Below the pieces are notes generated by a model, which saw nothing but the letters and a program-made list of their open reading frames with translations, did not search any database and was not told where the DNA came from. From positions 62,001-126,000 of the forward strand of contig NZ_AXWW01000005.1 of assembly GCF_000482865.1 (NCBI RefSeq): a stretch of 64,000 bases of DNA, read 5' to 3'. Source of the DNA: Actinokineospora inagensis DSM 44258 (lineage in GTDB: Bacteria > Actinomycetota > Actinomycetes > Mycobacteriales > Pseudonocardiaceae). Below are positions 25,952-35,100 of the stretch, piece after piece. Position 1 is the first letter of the stretch. Every line of letters begins with the position of its first letter. Made by a program: the position numbers and the translations under genes.

Positions 25952-26420
25952 TCGTGTCGCCGGTGACGGTGTAGGTGCCGTGGAAGGAGCGGGAGGTGCC
26001 GTCGGTCTGGTGGGCGACCAGGTCGATGGTGACGGTGGGGCCGGTGACCGACTGGATGGTCAGCACGTCGTGGTCGGTGCCTGCGAAACCGGTGGAGAAG
26101 TCGGTGAAGGACTTGCCGGTGTTCTTGCCGCCGAGGTCCCAGGCGCGTTGGTAGTCGTGGGCGTTGATCGCGTCGAAATACGCGCGGACCACTGACTCCG
26201 GGGTCGGGGGCGCTGGGGAGGTCTCGGACGGCTCCGTGGACGTCTGGACGGATGTCTCGGTGGGGGCCGCGGCGGACTCGGACGTGGGAGGCGCCGGGGT
26301 GGTGAAGGTGGGGACGACCGGGGCGGCCACGGGGGTGCCGGGCACGGGGGCGGCGCAGGAGGCCACGAGCAGGGCGAGCGCGGGCCAGGCGCGGCGGGTG
26401 GCGGTGCGGGCGGTCATCAC
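25920..26420 (-). CDS. Putative lipoprotein with NTF2/DUF4878-like domain
   Basis: 166 residues. Signal with lipobox ALALLVASCAAP (Val-Ala-Ser-Cys), then a 45-residue Thr/Pro/Glu/Ser-rich linker, then a compact domain ESVVRAYFDAINAHDYQRAW DLGG region, resembling NTF2-like small secreted domains, ending in a beta-rich tail (SFHGTYTVTGDTITATQVH). Extracellular, membrane-anchored; function unknown. Start GTG 26420 or ATG 26417. A 15-bp hairpin separates it from the upstream SRPBCC gene, so it is probably transcribed on its own. Confidence 0.8.
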   Translation of the reverse strand: MMTARTATRRAWPALALLVASCAAPVPGTPVAAPVVPTFTTPAPPTSESAAAPTETSVQTSTEPSETSPAPPTPESVVRAYFDAINAHDYQRAWDLGGKNTGKSFTDFSTGFAGTDHDVLTIQSVTGPTVTIDLVAHQTDGTSRSFHGTYTVTGDTITATQVHATG

Positions 26421-26440
26421 TGGACGGATCGGAACGCGGC

Positions 26441-26475
26441 TGGTGGGCGTTACCCCTTTTGGGTAACGCCCACCA
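26441..26475 (-). terminator. Perfect 15-bp hairpin after the SRPBCC gene
   Basis: Arms TGGTGGGCGTTACCC (26441-26455) and GGGTAACGCCCACCA (26461-26475) with loop CTTTT. It begins 6 bp beyond the SRPBCC stop codon and lies before the lipoprotein start, the expected place for a terminator of the arsR-SRPBCC pair. Confidence 0.8.
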
Positions 26476-26480
26476 GGGGG

Positions 26481-26966
26481 TCAGGCGGTGAGGATGTCGT
26501 CGATCTGGCCCATGGCCAGGCGCATGCCCTCTTCCATGCCCATGCCCGCCAACTGTTCGAGGGCGGCCAGGGTGGGGAAACGGGTGACGCTGGTCATCCG
26601 GGTGCCGGAGTCGGCGGGGGCGAGCGTGACCACGATGTGCGTCGCGGGCATCGACGGGTTGGGGTTGCCGTCGTCGTCGGCGAAACCGTCGTCGAACTCC
26701 AGGTGGGTGGGGGCGTCGAGGGCGGTGACCCGCCACCAGCCGCGGTACTTCTCGCCCTCGGGGCCGGACATGTGGTAGGCGCTGGCGCCGCCGACGGTGA
26801 ACTCGTGCCGCTCGAAGGTCGCGGGCCAGGTCGGCGGCCCCCACCAGCGCTCCAGTTGCCGCGGGTCCTGCCACACCTGCCACACCCGCTCGACGGGGGC
26901 GGCGAACTCGGCGACGAACGTCATCGTCAGCGCCTCCGGGTCCTTGTGCGTGCTGATCACGGTCAC
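26481..26966 (-). CDS. SRPBCC/AHSA1-family protein
   Basis: 161 residues. START/Bet v1-like fold of the AHSA1 type: VAEFAAPVERVWQVWQDPRQ then LERWWGPPTWPATFERHEFT, GEKYRGWWRVTALDAPTHLE and a long C-terminal helix (MEEGMRLAMGQIDDILT). Binds hydrophobic ligands in its cavity; in actinomycetes such genes are usually coupled to an ArsR-type regulator, as here (4-nt overlap with the gene upstream). Ligand unknown. Confidence 0.9.
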   Translation of the reverse strand: MTVISTHKDPEALTMTFVAEFAAPVERVWQVWQDPRQLERWWGPPTWPATFERHEFTVGGASAYHMSGPEGEKYRGWWRVTALDAPTHLEFDDGFADDDGNPNPSMPATHIVVTLAPADSGTRMTSVTRFPTLAALEQLAGMGMEEGMRLAMGQIDDILTA

Positions 26967-27319
26967 TGTGCTGTCCTCTCGGTGTCGATGTCCTCGGCGA
27001 GGATGTCGTCGATGGCCCGCGCCCGGTCCCGCCAGATCCGCTCGTAGGCGTCGAGCAGGTGGACGGCCCGGCGCAGGACGTCCGGGTTGCCGCGCACGAT
27101 CTGCTCCCTGCCCCGGCGTTGCTTGGTGACCAGCCGGGCGCGTTCGAGCACCGCGACGTGCTTCTGCACCGCCGCGAAGCTCATGTCGTAGCGGCGGGCC
27201 AACGTCGAGACGGACTGCTCCCGACTCAGCACCTGTTCCACGATGTCCCGCCGAGTGGCGTCGGCCAGGCCGTGGAAGACCCGGTCCACCTCACTCGCGT
27301 CCCACTGACGTACAACCAC
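26963..27319 (-). CDS. ArsR-family transcriptional regulator
   Basis: 118 residues. Winged HTH: VDRVFHGLADATRRDIVEQV, then STLARRYDMSFAAVQKHVAV (recognition helix) and LERARLVTKQRRGREQIVRG. No conserved metal-binding cysteines, so it belongs to the non-metal SRPBCC-linked subgroup. The GTG start at 27319 lies inside a perfect 10-bp inverted repeat, indicating tight autorepression and perhaps leaderless translation. Overlaps the SRPBCC gene by ATGA. Confidence 0.9.
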   Translation of the reverse strand: MVVRQWDASEVDRVFHGLADATRRDIVEQVLSREQSVSTLARRYDMSFAAVQKHVAVLERARLVTKQRRGREQIVRGNPDVLRRAVHLLDAYERIWRDRARAIDDILAEDIDTERTAQ

Positions 27320-27331
27320 GCGGTTGTACGT
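27308..27331. promoter_or_regulatory. Perfect 10-bp inverted repeat over the arsR start codon
   Basis: Arms ACGTACAACC (27308-27317) and GGTTGTACGT (27322-27331), spacer ACGC. The arsR GTG start (27319) is within it. Probable operator for the regulator's own operon. Confidence 0.75.
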
Positions 27332-27385
27332 TAGGTGGGGTCGGCATCGTCGTCAAGTGTCGGTCCCGGTCCCTATGCTGCGGCC

Positions 27386-27736
27386 ATGCCACAGAGCGGT
27401 CCGGACTTCCTCGAGGTCGTCGACGCCCTTCCCGACATCACCCGGGGCGAGGGCCCCACCTACACGTCGTTCAGCGTCGGCGGCCGCAAGTTCGGCTACT
27501 ACTGGCCCCGCACCCAGACCGTCGGGCTCAAGCAGACCCTGTCCGAACAGCTCGCCCTGGTCGCCGAACGCCCCGACGTGTTCGAGGTCCAGTTCACCTC
27601 CGGCGGATTCGGCTGGGTCGTCGTCACCCTCGCAGGCGTCGACCGCGCCGAACTCACCGAACTCGTCTTCGAAGCCTGGCGGCTCACCGCGCCCGAGGAC
27701 CTGCTCACCCTGGCCCCGGACCCGGCGGGTCGGTGA
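27386..27736 (+). CDS. MmcQ/YjbR-family protein
   Basis: 116 residues from ATG 27386 (MPQSGPDFLEVVDALPDI). CyaY-like YjbR fold: GPTYTSFSVGGRKFGYYWPR, SEQLALVAERPDVFEVQFTS, GWVVVTLAGVDRAELTELVF, EAWRLTAPEDLL. Family members are small, possibly DNA-binding, cytosolic proteins of unknown role. Divergent from the arsR gene with 66 bp between them, so it may share the palindromic control region. Confidence 0.85.
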   Translation: MPQSGPDFLEVVDALPDITRGEGPTYTSFSVGGRKFGYYWPRTQTVGLKQTLSEQLALVAERPDVFEVQFTSGGFGWVVVTLAGVDRAELTELVFEAWRLTAPEDLLTLAPDPAGR

Positions 27737-27744
27737 CAGGAGTC

Positions 27745-28036
27745 GGGTACCGATGTGGCCGGCGGCTCGGCGGGCACCGGTGCAGCGGCGGGTGTGCGGG
27801 TTCGCGCAAACTCGCCGCCTGGCCTTTTAGGAGGAGTGTCGCCGACCGCGTCAAGATCGAGGTCCCTGACGCGCTTCATCTCGACCATGGCTTCAACGAG
27901 GCGTTCGCCCAGGCCATGGTCGAGCGCAGTCCGTCGATCGACGGGCGCGCGTGCGGTCCCAGGCGGATGAACCGCCGTAGGCCTCGTCGGGGGTGAGCGA
28001 GGCGTCTGGCGTGACCAGCCAGGACACCGCGTCGCT
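27745..28036 (-). pseudogene. Remnant of an NmrA-like oxidoreductase gene
   Basis: Read leftward, one frame gives SDAVSWLVTPDASLTPDEAY, closely matching residues ~66-87 of the intact NmrA-like protein at 17556. It then jumps to LRSTM in one frame and, shifted, GLGERLVEAMVEMKRVRDLD plus LDAVGDTPPKRPGGEFARTR, matching that protein's C-terminus. About 145 residues are missing and the frame is broken at least twice. No start or proper stop. Dead gene lying between the YjbR gene and the immunity genes. Confidence 0.75.
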
Positions 28037-28109
28037 GACGACGCCGCCCGACCCGGGCGCGTCACCGAACTCACCGCGCCGACCCGGCCGGGCCGATATG
28101 GTGAGTTGG

Positions 28110-28592
28110 TCAGTCCTCGCGCGGCGGTCGGTGCCCCGGGCGGATTGCGGACTCCCGCATGTCGATCACTCCGGTGTCCCGCAACCGCAGGAGTTGCGTG
28201 CGCAAGGGGGTGTAGTCCGTCGCCGGCGGCACGTTGACCGCCCAGAACCCGTGCCTGCCGCTGGATTCCCATTCGCCGCCCGCCTCGGTCAGCAGCGCAC
28301 CGATCTCGTCGGCTCGCGCGGCGTCGGCGAGGGTGAACTGGATCGTGGAGTTGCCCGACTCGGCCACCAGTTCCTCGTGGAGGAACTCGCGGTTCACCAG
28401 GTCGATGCGGATCCGGATCGTGTCACCGAAGGCGATCCCGGGCACGTAGAAGGGGATGTTGGCGACTGTGAGCAGGTACGGGGTGGTCGTGCGCTCGGCC
28501 CACATCGCCTCGGTCATCCCGGGAGCACGGGCGATGACCTCGTCCGGGAGTTCGAAGACAACCTTGCACATCCCGGTCGGCGAACCCGTCAC
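28110..28592 (-). CDS. DUF4265 protein, second of a tandem immunity-type pair
   Basis: 160 residues from GTG 28592, overlapping the preceding gene's stop as GTGA, with AAGGAG just upstream. DUF4265 features: GMCKVVFELPDEVIARAPG, MWAERTTTPYLLTVANIPFY, VPGIAFGDTIRIRIDL, then ELVAESGNSTIQFTLADAA. Paralogue of the gene at 28589-29095 (similar layout and length, clearly diverged). DUF4265 proteins recur as immunity proteins behind polymorphic toxins (family knowledge); here it follows the RHS-HNH toxin gene, which supports that role. Confidence 0.82.
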   Translation of the reverse strand: MTGSPTGMCKVVFELPDEVIARAPGMTEAMWAERTTTPYLLTVANIPFYVPGIAFGDTIRIRIDLVNREFLHEELVAESGNSTIQFTLADAARADEIGALLTEAGGEWESSGRHGFWAVNVPPATDYTPLRTQLLRLRDTGVIDMRESAIRPGHRPPRED

Positions 28593-29095
28593 CCGCGCTC
28601 CTTCGACAGACCGGCGGACTCGCGGTGGCCCGGCCGGAGGGCGGCTTCCACGAAGTCCAGCGAGCCGGCTTCCTTCAGCCGCAGCAGTTCGGCGCGCAGC
28701 GCGGCGTAGTCCGTTTGTGCGGGTACATGGACCGCCCACAATCCGTCCTCCGGGTTTGTGTCCCAGGGACACCGGGCGTTCACCAGCAGTTCGCGCGCCT
28801 CGGTGACACACGACCGGTCGAGCACGGTGATTTGAATCGCCGAGTTCTCCGATTCGGAGATCAACTCTTCGTAGACGAACTCCCGCCGTTCGTGGTCGAT
28901 CCGGAAGCGGATCACATCATCGATCGCGATCCCCCGCACGAAGAAAGGGGCGTTCCGAACGCAAAGCTGGTATTGGGTGTCCGTGTATTCGGTCCACAAC
29001 TGCTCGGTGAACATCATTGTCCGGGCCACCACGTCTTCCGGCAGGTCAAAAGCGACCTTGGTCAAACCGAGCGGGTCCCTATCCCAGTCTGCCAC
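28589..29095 (-). CDS. DUF4265 protein, probable cognate immunity protein of the RHS toxin
   Basis: 168 residues from GTG 29095 with GGAAGGA eight bases upstream, 33 bp after the toxin stop. Contains GLTKVAFDLPEDVVARTMMF, LWTEYTDTQYQLCVRNAPFF, VRGIAIDDVIRFRIDH, ELISESENSAIQITVLD and a C-terminal PAQTDYAALRAELLRLKEAG. Third codon positions are visibly less GC-rich than in neighbouring housekeeping genes, as often seen for horizontally exchanged toxin tips and immunity genes. Expected to bind and block the HNH nuclease in the cytosol. The assignment rests on family and position. Confidence 0.84.
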   Translation of the reverse strand: MADWDRDPLGLTKVAFDLPEDVVARTMMFTEQLWTEYTDTQYQLCVRNAPFFVRGIAIDDVIRFRIDHERREFVYEELISESENSAIQITVLDRSCVTEARELLVNARCPWDTNPEDGLWAVHVPAQTDYAALRAELLRLKEAGSLDFVEAALRPGHRESAGLSKERG

Positions 29096-29128
29096 TAGGC
29101 AATCCTTCCAGACTCCGAAGTGATGATC

Positions 29129-32100
29129 TCACCTGACTCTGATCTTGATCCCGAAGTCTCCGAGGGTCCGGATAATCTTCGTGTCCCACTCGCCCATGGT
29201 CAGCGGACCCTTCGACCGGTTGCACGAACGGCACGACACGGCGCCGTTGGACGCGACTCCCAGCCCACCCTGCGACTTCGGGACCACGTGGTCGATCTGC
29301 GCGTCGTCATGCTGGCCCGGCACGCCCTTCTCGGAAGGACGTCTCGTGACCTCCTTGCCGCAATACTCGCACTTGTACACCCCGCCGTTCGCTTCGGCGT
29401 TCGCCGCGTAGACCTTCTCCCGCTCGACGTCGGTGAAGTCCGAGCCGCAGTTGTGGCCGAGTACGGGGACGAGGCCAGCGAGCACATAGTACGTGTGGAC
29501 CACATCGACCGTGAGGTCGTAGCTGGTCCTAGGCCCGGTGTGGGTGGTGACCCCGGTGACGACCGTTTTGCTGCCGTCGGCGGTAGCCAGGTCGTCGCCT
29601 GTGGCCAGGTCAACGGCGTCTTGCCAGGTGTGGGTGGTGGCGTCCCAGAACTGGTGTCCGGCCGTCGTGTGGACTACGGCCTCGGCGCCGTCGGAGCCGC
29701 GGACGGTGACGTCGGCGAGGTCGAGGTCGTTGTTGACGTGGAGGGCGGTGACGGTGTGTTCACCCTGTTCGCCGGTGCCGGGGTCGGCGGCGACGACTCG
29801 GTCGCCGACGTGGATGTCCTTGATGGGCTTGGTGAGGCCGCCTGCCATCAGGACGCGGGTGGCGCCGTCGAAGCTGTGGCAGCCGCTGGATGAACTCTCC
29901 GACGGGGGTCTGCCTGAGCTGCCGGAGGGCTTGGGGGTGCCTGCGGTGTCGGCGGCGGTTCGGCCGCTGCCTGCGGCTGCCTTGCCACCGCCGGTGTCGG
30001 TGGCGGCGCGGACCGCGTCGGAGGCGGTGGCTTCGGCGGTGCCTCGGCCGAAGGCGCCTGCGGCGGCCTTGGCGGCGTAGCCGAGGACTTTGCCGCCCGC
30101 GTAGCCGAGGGGGCCCATGACGGCGCCGACGCCGCCGCCGGTGAGGGCGGCCATGCCGAGGTCGCTCCAGGAGAACTGGCCGGACTGGGCGGCTTGGACG
30201 CCGTAGGCGGCCGCTCCCCCGGCGGCGCCTGCGAGGGCTCCGCAGCCGGCGGCGCCCGCGACCGCGCCGATCCCGGCGGTCGGGATGCCGATGACGGCCT
30301 CGCAGCCGAGGAACACCGCGGTGGAGACGACGAAGTCGACGATGGCGGGGGCGTGGTTCTCGACCCACTGGGTCGCCGACGTGACCGCTGTCTGGGCGGC
30401 GTTGTAGGCGGTGGCGACCCCCACCCTGACGGTGTCGACGACGTCGGCGGCGAACTGGGTGACCGTCTCGAGGGTCTTCTGGGCGACGCTTTGCAGTTCG
30501 TGGTAGGCCTCGACGACGGCGGCGCGGCCGGTTTGGTAGAGGTCGTCGATCTGGTCGGCGACGGTGGTCACGGCGTGGCGGACGGCGCCTGCCGCCGCCT
30601 TCGCGGCCGTGGCTCCCGCGTCGTAGACCTTGCCGGCGACCTTGGCCACGGCCTGGCCGACTCCCTTGGCGGCGTTGCCGACGGCTTTGGCGCCCGCGGC
30701 GACCTGTCTGCCGAGCCACTTCGCCGCGTCGGACACCGCGTGGCCGACCGCAACGGCGGCGTGGCCGACGGCGACCGCCGCGGTCTTGACGCCGTTCCAC
30801 GCCCAGTTCACCGCGTCGGACGCGGTGTTCCACGCCCAACTCGCGGCGTCCGACGCGGTGTTCCAGGCCCAACTCGCCGCGTCGGTGGTGGCGTTCCAGG
30901 CCGTGTCGGCGGCGCTGGTGACGCCGTCCCAGGCGTCGCAGGCCCAGCCCCAGAACCCGCCGCAGGTGCCGCTGGTGTCGGTGCCGTTGAGCGGGTTGTT
31001 GCCGAGGTAGGCGTAGCGGTGACCGGCGATGGGGGTCGGGACGGGTGAGTTGTCGGCGGTGTCGCGGGTGGTGAACTGGCCGATCCCGGGGCTGTACCAG
31101 CGGGTGCCCATGTTGACCTGGCCGTTGCCCTGCTCGGTCCACCCCGACTGGAAGCCCAGGTTGCCGATCGGGGTGCTCGACGCGGTCTTCGCGCCCCACG
31201 GGTCGTAGCTGGTGGACCCGCCGAGCGACGAACCCGCCGCCGAGAAGGTGCCGATGACGTCGTCGTGCTGGTCGGTGTACGCCAGCTCCGACCGGCCGCC
31301 CTGTTTGACGCCGAGCAGGTCGTCGCCGGGGCCCCGGCTGTACAGCGCGGTCCCGTCGCTCACGACCGAGTTGCCGGTGCCGCTGTAGACCATCTGCCGG
31401 GCGCTCTGGCCCATGGTCGTGGCGGTGTTGACCCGACCGAAGGCGTCGTAGGTGTAGGTCTGCACACCCCGGGTGATCTCCTCGTCGAACGCGTTCGAGG
31501 TGATCTGGGTCGTGTTGCCCGCCGTCGTGATGCCCGACAGCGTTCCGCGCGCGGTGTAGGCGTAGTCGCTGGTGCCGTCGTTGAGCAGTTGGTTGCGGGC
31601 GTTGTAGGTGAAGGTCTTCGACCCGGCCTGGGTGCGGTTGCCGGAGGCGTCGTAGCCGTAGTTCGTCGTGGTCGAGCCCGTGGTCCAGGAGGTCAACCGG
31701 CGGGCCTGGTCGTAGGTGTAGGTGTTGTTCGACGCCCCCGCGGCCCCGGTGGTGTTCTTCGAGGTCATGTCGCCGTTGCCGTTGTAGCCGTAGGCGATCG
31801 AGGCGACCTGCGCCCCTCCGGCCGTCTTGACCACGTCGGAGGTGAGCTGCCGCAGGTCGTCGTAGCCGAAGGTGCGGACGTTGCCGCCGGTGCCGTAGGT
31901 GATCTTCGACAGCAGCGACGCCTGGCCGTAGTCGTAGGTCAACTGCGCGCCGGTCAACGGGTCCGACGCGGTGTGCAGGCGACCTGAGCTGTCGTAGCCG
32001 TAGTTGGCGGTACCGGCGGCGTCCGTGCGCTGGGTCAGTCGACCGCCGTTGTCGTAGGCGAAACCGGCCGTCCCGCCCGGACCCGCGGTGGTCAGCACCA

Positions 32101-35100
32101 TGCCGCGGTCGTCGTAGGTGTAGTTGTTGGTCGTCCCACCCGGCGCCGAGGCCGAGGTGACGCGACCGGCCAGGTCGTAGCCGAAGGTCCGGTCGATCGT
32201 GCCCGCGGCCGCGCCGGTGCCGGTCTGCTTGGTGACCCGGTCCATGTCGTCGTAGGTGAACGACGTGCTCACCCCGCCCGGCGAGGTCCGACCGGTCAGT
32301 CGACCGTTGAAGTCGTAGCTCGCCGTGAACGTGCGGTCCGTGGCGTTCGGGTACTGCGTGGTGGCGGGCTCCACGATCTGGCGGGGCAGGTTCCACGCGT
32401 TGTAGACGGTCTTGAAGACCCCGCCGCGGCCGTCGGTGAACCGGGTCAGGTTGCCCGAATTGTCATACCCGTACGACGACGTGATCGAACTGGTCGACGT
32501 GACCGGTTGGACGGTCTGGGTCAACCGGTCCAGGTCGTCGTAGGAGTAGGTGGTGGTCGCGCCTGCCGCGTCGGTCTGGGTCAGCAGCCTGCTGCCCTTG
32601 TCGTAGGTCGCCTTGACCTCGTTGAGCGTGGCGCCGTTCTTGGTTTTCTTGACCGAGGTCGCGTTGCCCAGGTCGTCAAAGGTCGTCTCGCTGGTGAGGC
32701 CGTCGGCCTGGTAGGCGCGGAACGGCCTGCCCAGGTGGTCGTAGCTGAAAGACGTCATGAAGCCGGTGGGGTCGATCTGCCAGGCCACCTGGCCGAGGGT
32801 GTCGTACTCGTAGGTGGTGCTGCCCGACCCGGGCGACGCCACGCCCCGCACCTGGTTGTAGTCGTTGTAGTCGAACGTCGTGGTGGCCGCGTGCGGGGTG
32901 GGCTGGCGGATCACCTCGGTCGCGGTCAGCGGTTTGCCGAGGTGGTTGTAGGTCGCCTGGGTGACCGCGCCGGTCGGGTCCGTCGTGGACAGTCGCTCGC
33001 CGTTGGTGTCATAGGTGTAGGTGGTGACACCGCCGTCGCGGGCCACGACCTTCGAAAGATCACCGAGCTGCGTGTAGGAGTACGTGGTCGCCTTGCCGAA
33101 CGAGTCCTTGACCTCGGTCAACTGGCCCAACCCGTTGTAGGCGTTGGTCTTCGTGGCCGTGGACGTACCCGGGGCCCGCACCGAGGTGACCCGGCCCCCC
33201 GCGTCGTAGGCGGTCCTGGTCACGCCTCCGTTGGGGTTGACCTCCTCGACCTGCTCGCCGAAGGTGCTGTACCCGTACTTGCTGTTCGGCTGGGTCGCGC
33301 CGGGCGCGTCGACCCCGTTCTCCACCTGCACCTGTGGGGCGAGGACGGAGAACACCTTGCCCGCGTCGTCGTAGGAGTAGGTGGTCACCCGCCCCAGTGG
33401 GTCGGTCACCGTGGTCGGCAGGCCGAGCTGGTTGCGCACGGTCGTGGTGGTGACCGGCCCGGTCGCGGTCGACACCGTCTGGGTCAACGCCAGACCGGAC
33501 GGGTCGTAGGTGGCCGAGGTGACCCGGGTCTTGCCCGCTCCGGTGGTGGTCTGCTTGGTGATCTTGTCGTCGGCGGAGAACTCGTAGGCGGTGCGGCGGA
33601 TGCCGTCCGGGTCGGTCACGGCCGCGGTGCGGCCCGCGGCGTCGATCTCGTAGAGGACAGAGGTGGCGCCGTTGTCCTTGCTCTGCCCGGTCAGGTGGCC
33701 CGCGCCGTCGTAGCTGTCCATCTCCAGGCCCATCTCGGAGGTGTTGGGCCCGACCCGGATGACCTGGAAGACCTTGCCGTCGTCGTAGTAGGTGTAGCGG
33801 GTCCGCCTGCCCATCGAGTCGGTGATCGACGCGAGCCGTCCCGCCGGGTCGTACGCCCGCGACGACTCCACCAGGTCGGTGGGTGTGCCCGGGTTGTTCG
33901 GGTCACCGCGGTAGCCGACCAGGGTTTGCGTCAGCAGCTTGTGGTTGGGGTCGTAGGCATAGCGGACGACGTTGCCCGCGGGGTCGGTGTCCTTGGACTT
34001 GTTGCCGTAGACGTCGTACTCGTAGGTCCACGACGCGTTCGTCGCGTCCGTGACACCGGTCAACTGGCCGCGCGGGTTGTACGTCGAGTGGACGACGCGG
34101 CTGGTGTCACCGCCGGTGATGTCGTCGACCGTCTGGATCGTGGCGTTGCCGTCGAGGTCGTAACCGGTGGTGGCGCGTGCGGTGTGGGTCACCCCGGAGA
34201 CCCGGTCGCGGACACCCGGGTCGGTCTGCACGGACACCAGACCCAGGTTGTTGTACTCGTAGCGCGAGGTCCGCTCCACGCCGTCGGCGACGACGTGCCT
34301 GGCGGTCATCCGGCCGAGGTTGTCGTACTCGTAGTCGGTGACCACGCCCGCGGCGTCGGTCGAGGAGTAGACGTCGCCCGCGGCGGTGTAGAGGGCCGTC
34401 TGGACCGAGCCGCCGGGCGTGGTCGTCTTCGTCGGCAACCCCGGCGGTGGGTCGACCCCGTTGGCGCCTTGGGCGGTGTACTCGAAGGTCATCGTGCGGC
34501 CGTTGGGGAACCCGGCCACCGGTGGGGTCTGCACCGAGGTCTGGTTGCCGAACGCGTCGTAGCCGAACGTGGTCTTGTACCGGTTGTCGGTGGGCCCGGT
34601 GGTCCGGCCGTCCCGGGTGGAGGCGACCAGCCCGTACTGGGGATCGCCCGCGGCCGCGGAGGTGTAGGAGTAGTAGGTCGTGGAGCAGTGCTGCAACTGG
34701 ATGCTCTGGCAGGTGGTGACCGAACTGGTCTGCCCGTTGCTCGCGTTGTGCGTGGTGACCGTGGTGTTCCCGTTGGGGTCCACCACCGTCTGCAGGTTGC
34801 CCGACTCGTCGTAGCCGTAGCGGGTCGCGTTGCCCAGGGCGTCGGCGCGGGAGAGCATCCGGTTGCCCATCCGCGGGTCGTGCGTCTGGACCAGGGCCTT
34901 GCCGGTGGGGTCGGTGACCGTCACGGACAGCACCGGGGAGGTGCCCGTGGCGCGCTGCCCCGCCTGCCAGATCGCCTTGATCTTGTCCGCGTTCACGCTG
35001 GACGGGAAGTAGGCGACGTCGGAGATGGAACCGGAGAAGAACGTCGCGGTGGCCGAGCCGCCTGTGCCGCTGCGGTTCTGGTCCGGCCAGGTGCCGCCGA

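Noticed and set aside
29445-29890. HINT domain as an intein inside the RHS gene
   Set aside because: There is no conserved host protein continuing after it; it is followed by a nuclease tip, as in polymorphic toxins.
31400-34800. Regularly spaced repeats that could suggest a CRISPR array
   Set aside because: They are coding YD/RHS repeats (TYSYDDLG-like) at ~60-bp spacing with variable sequence; no constant repeat-spacer structure.
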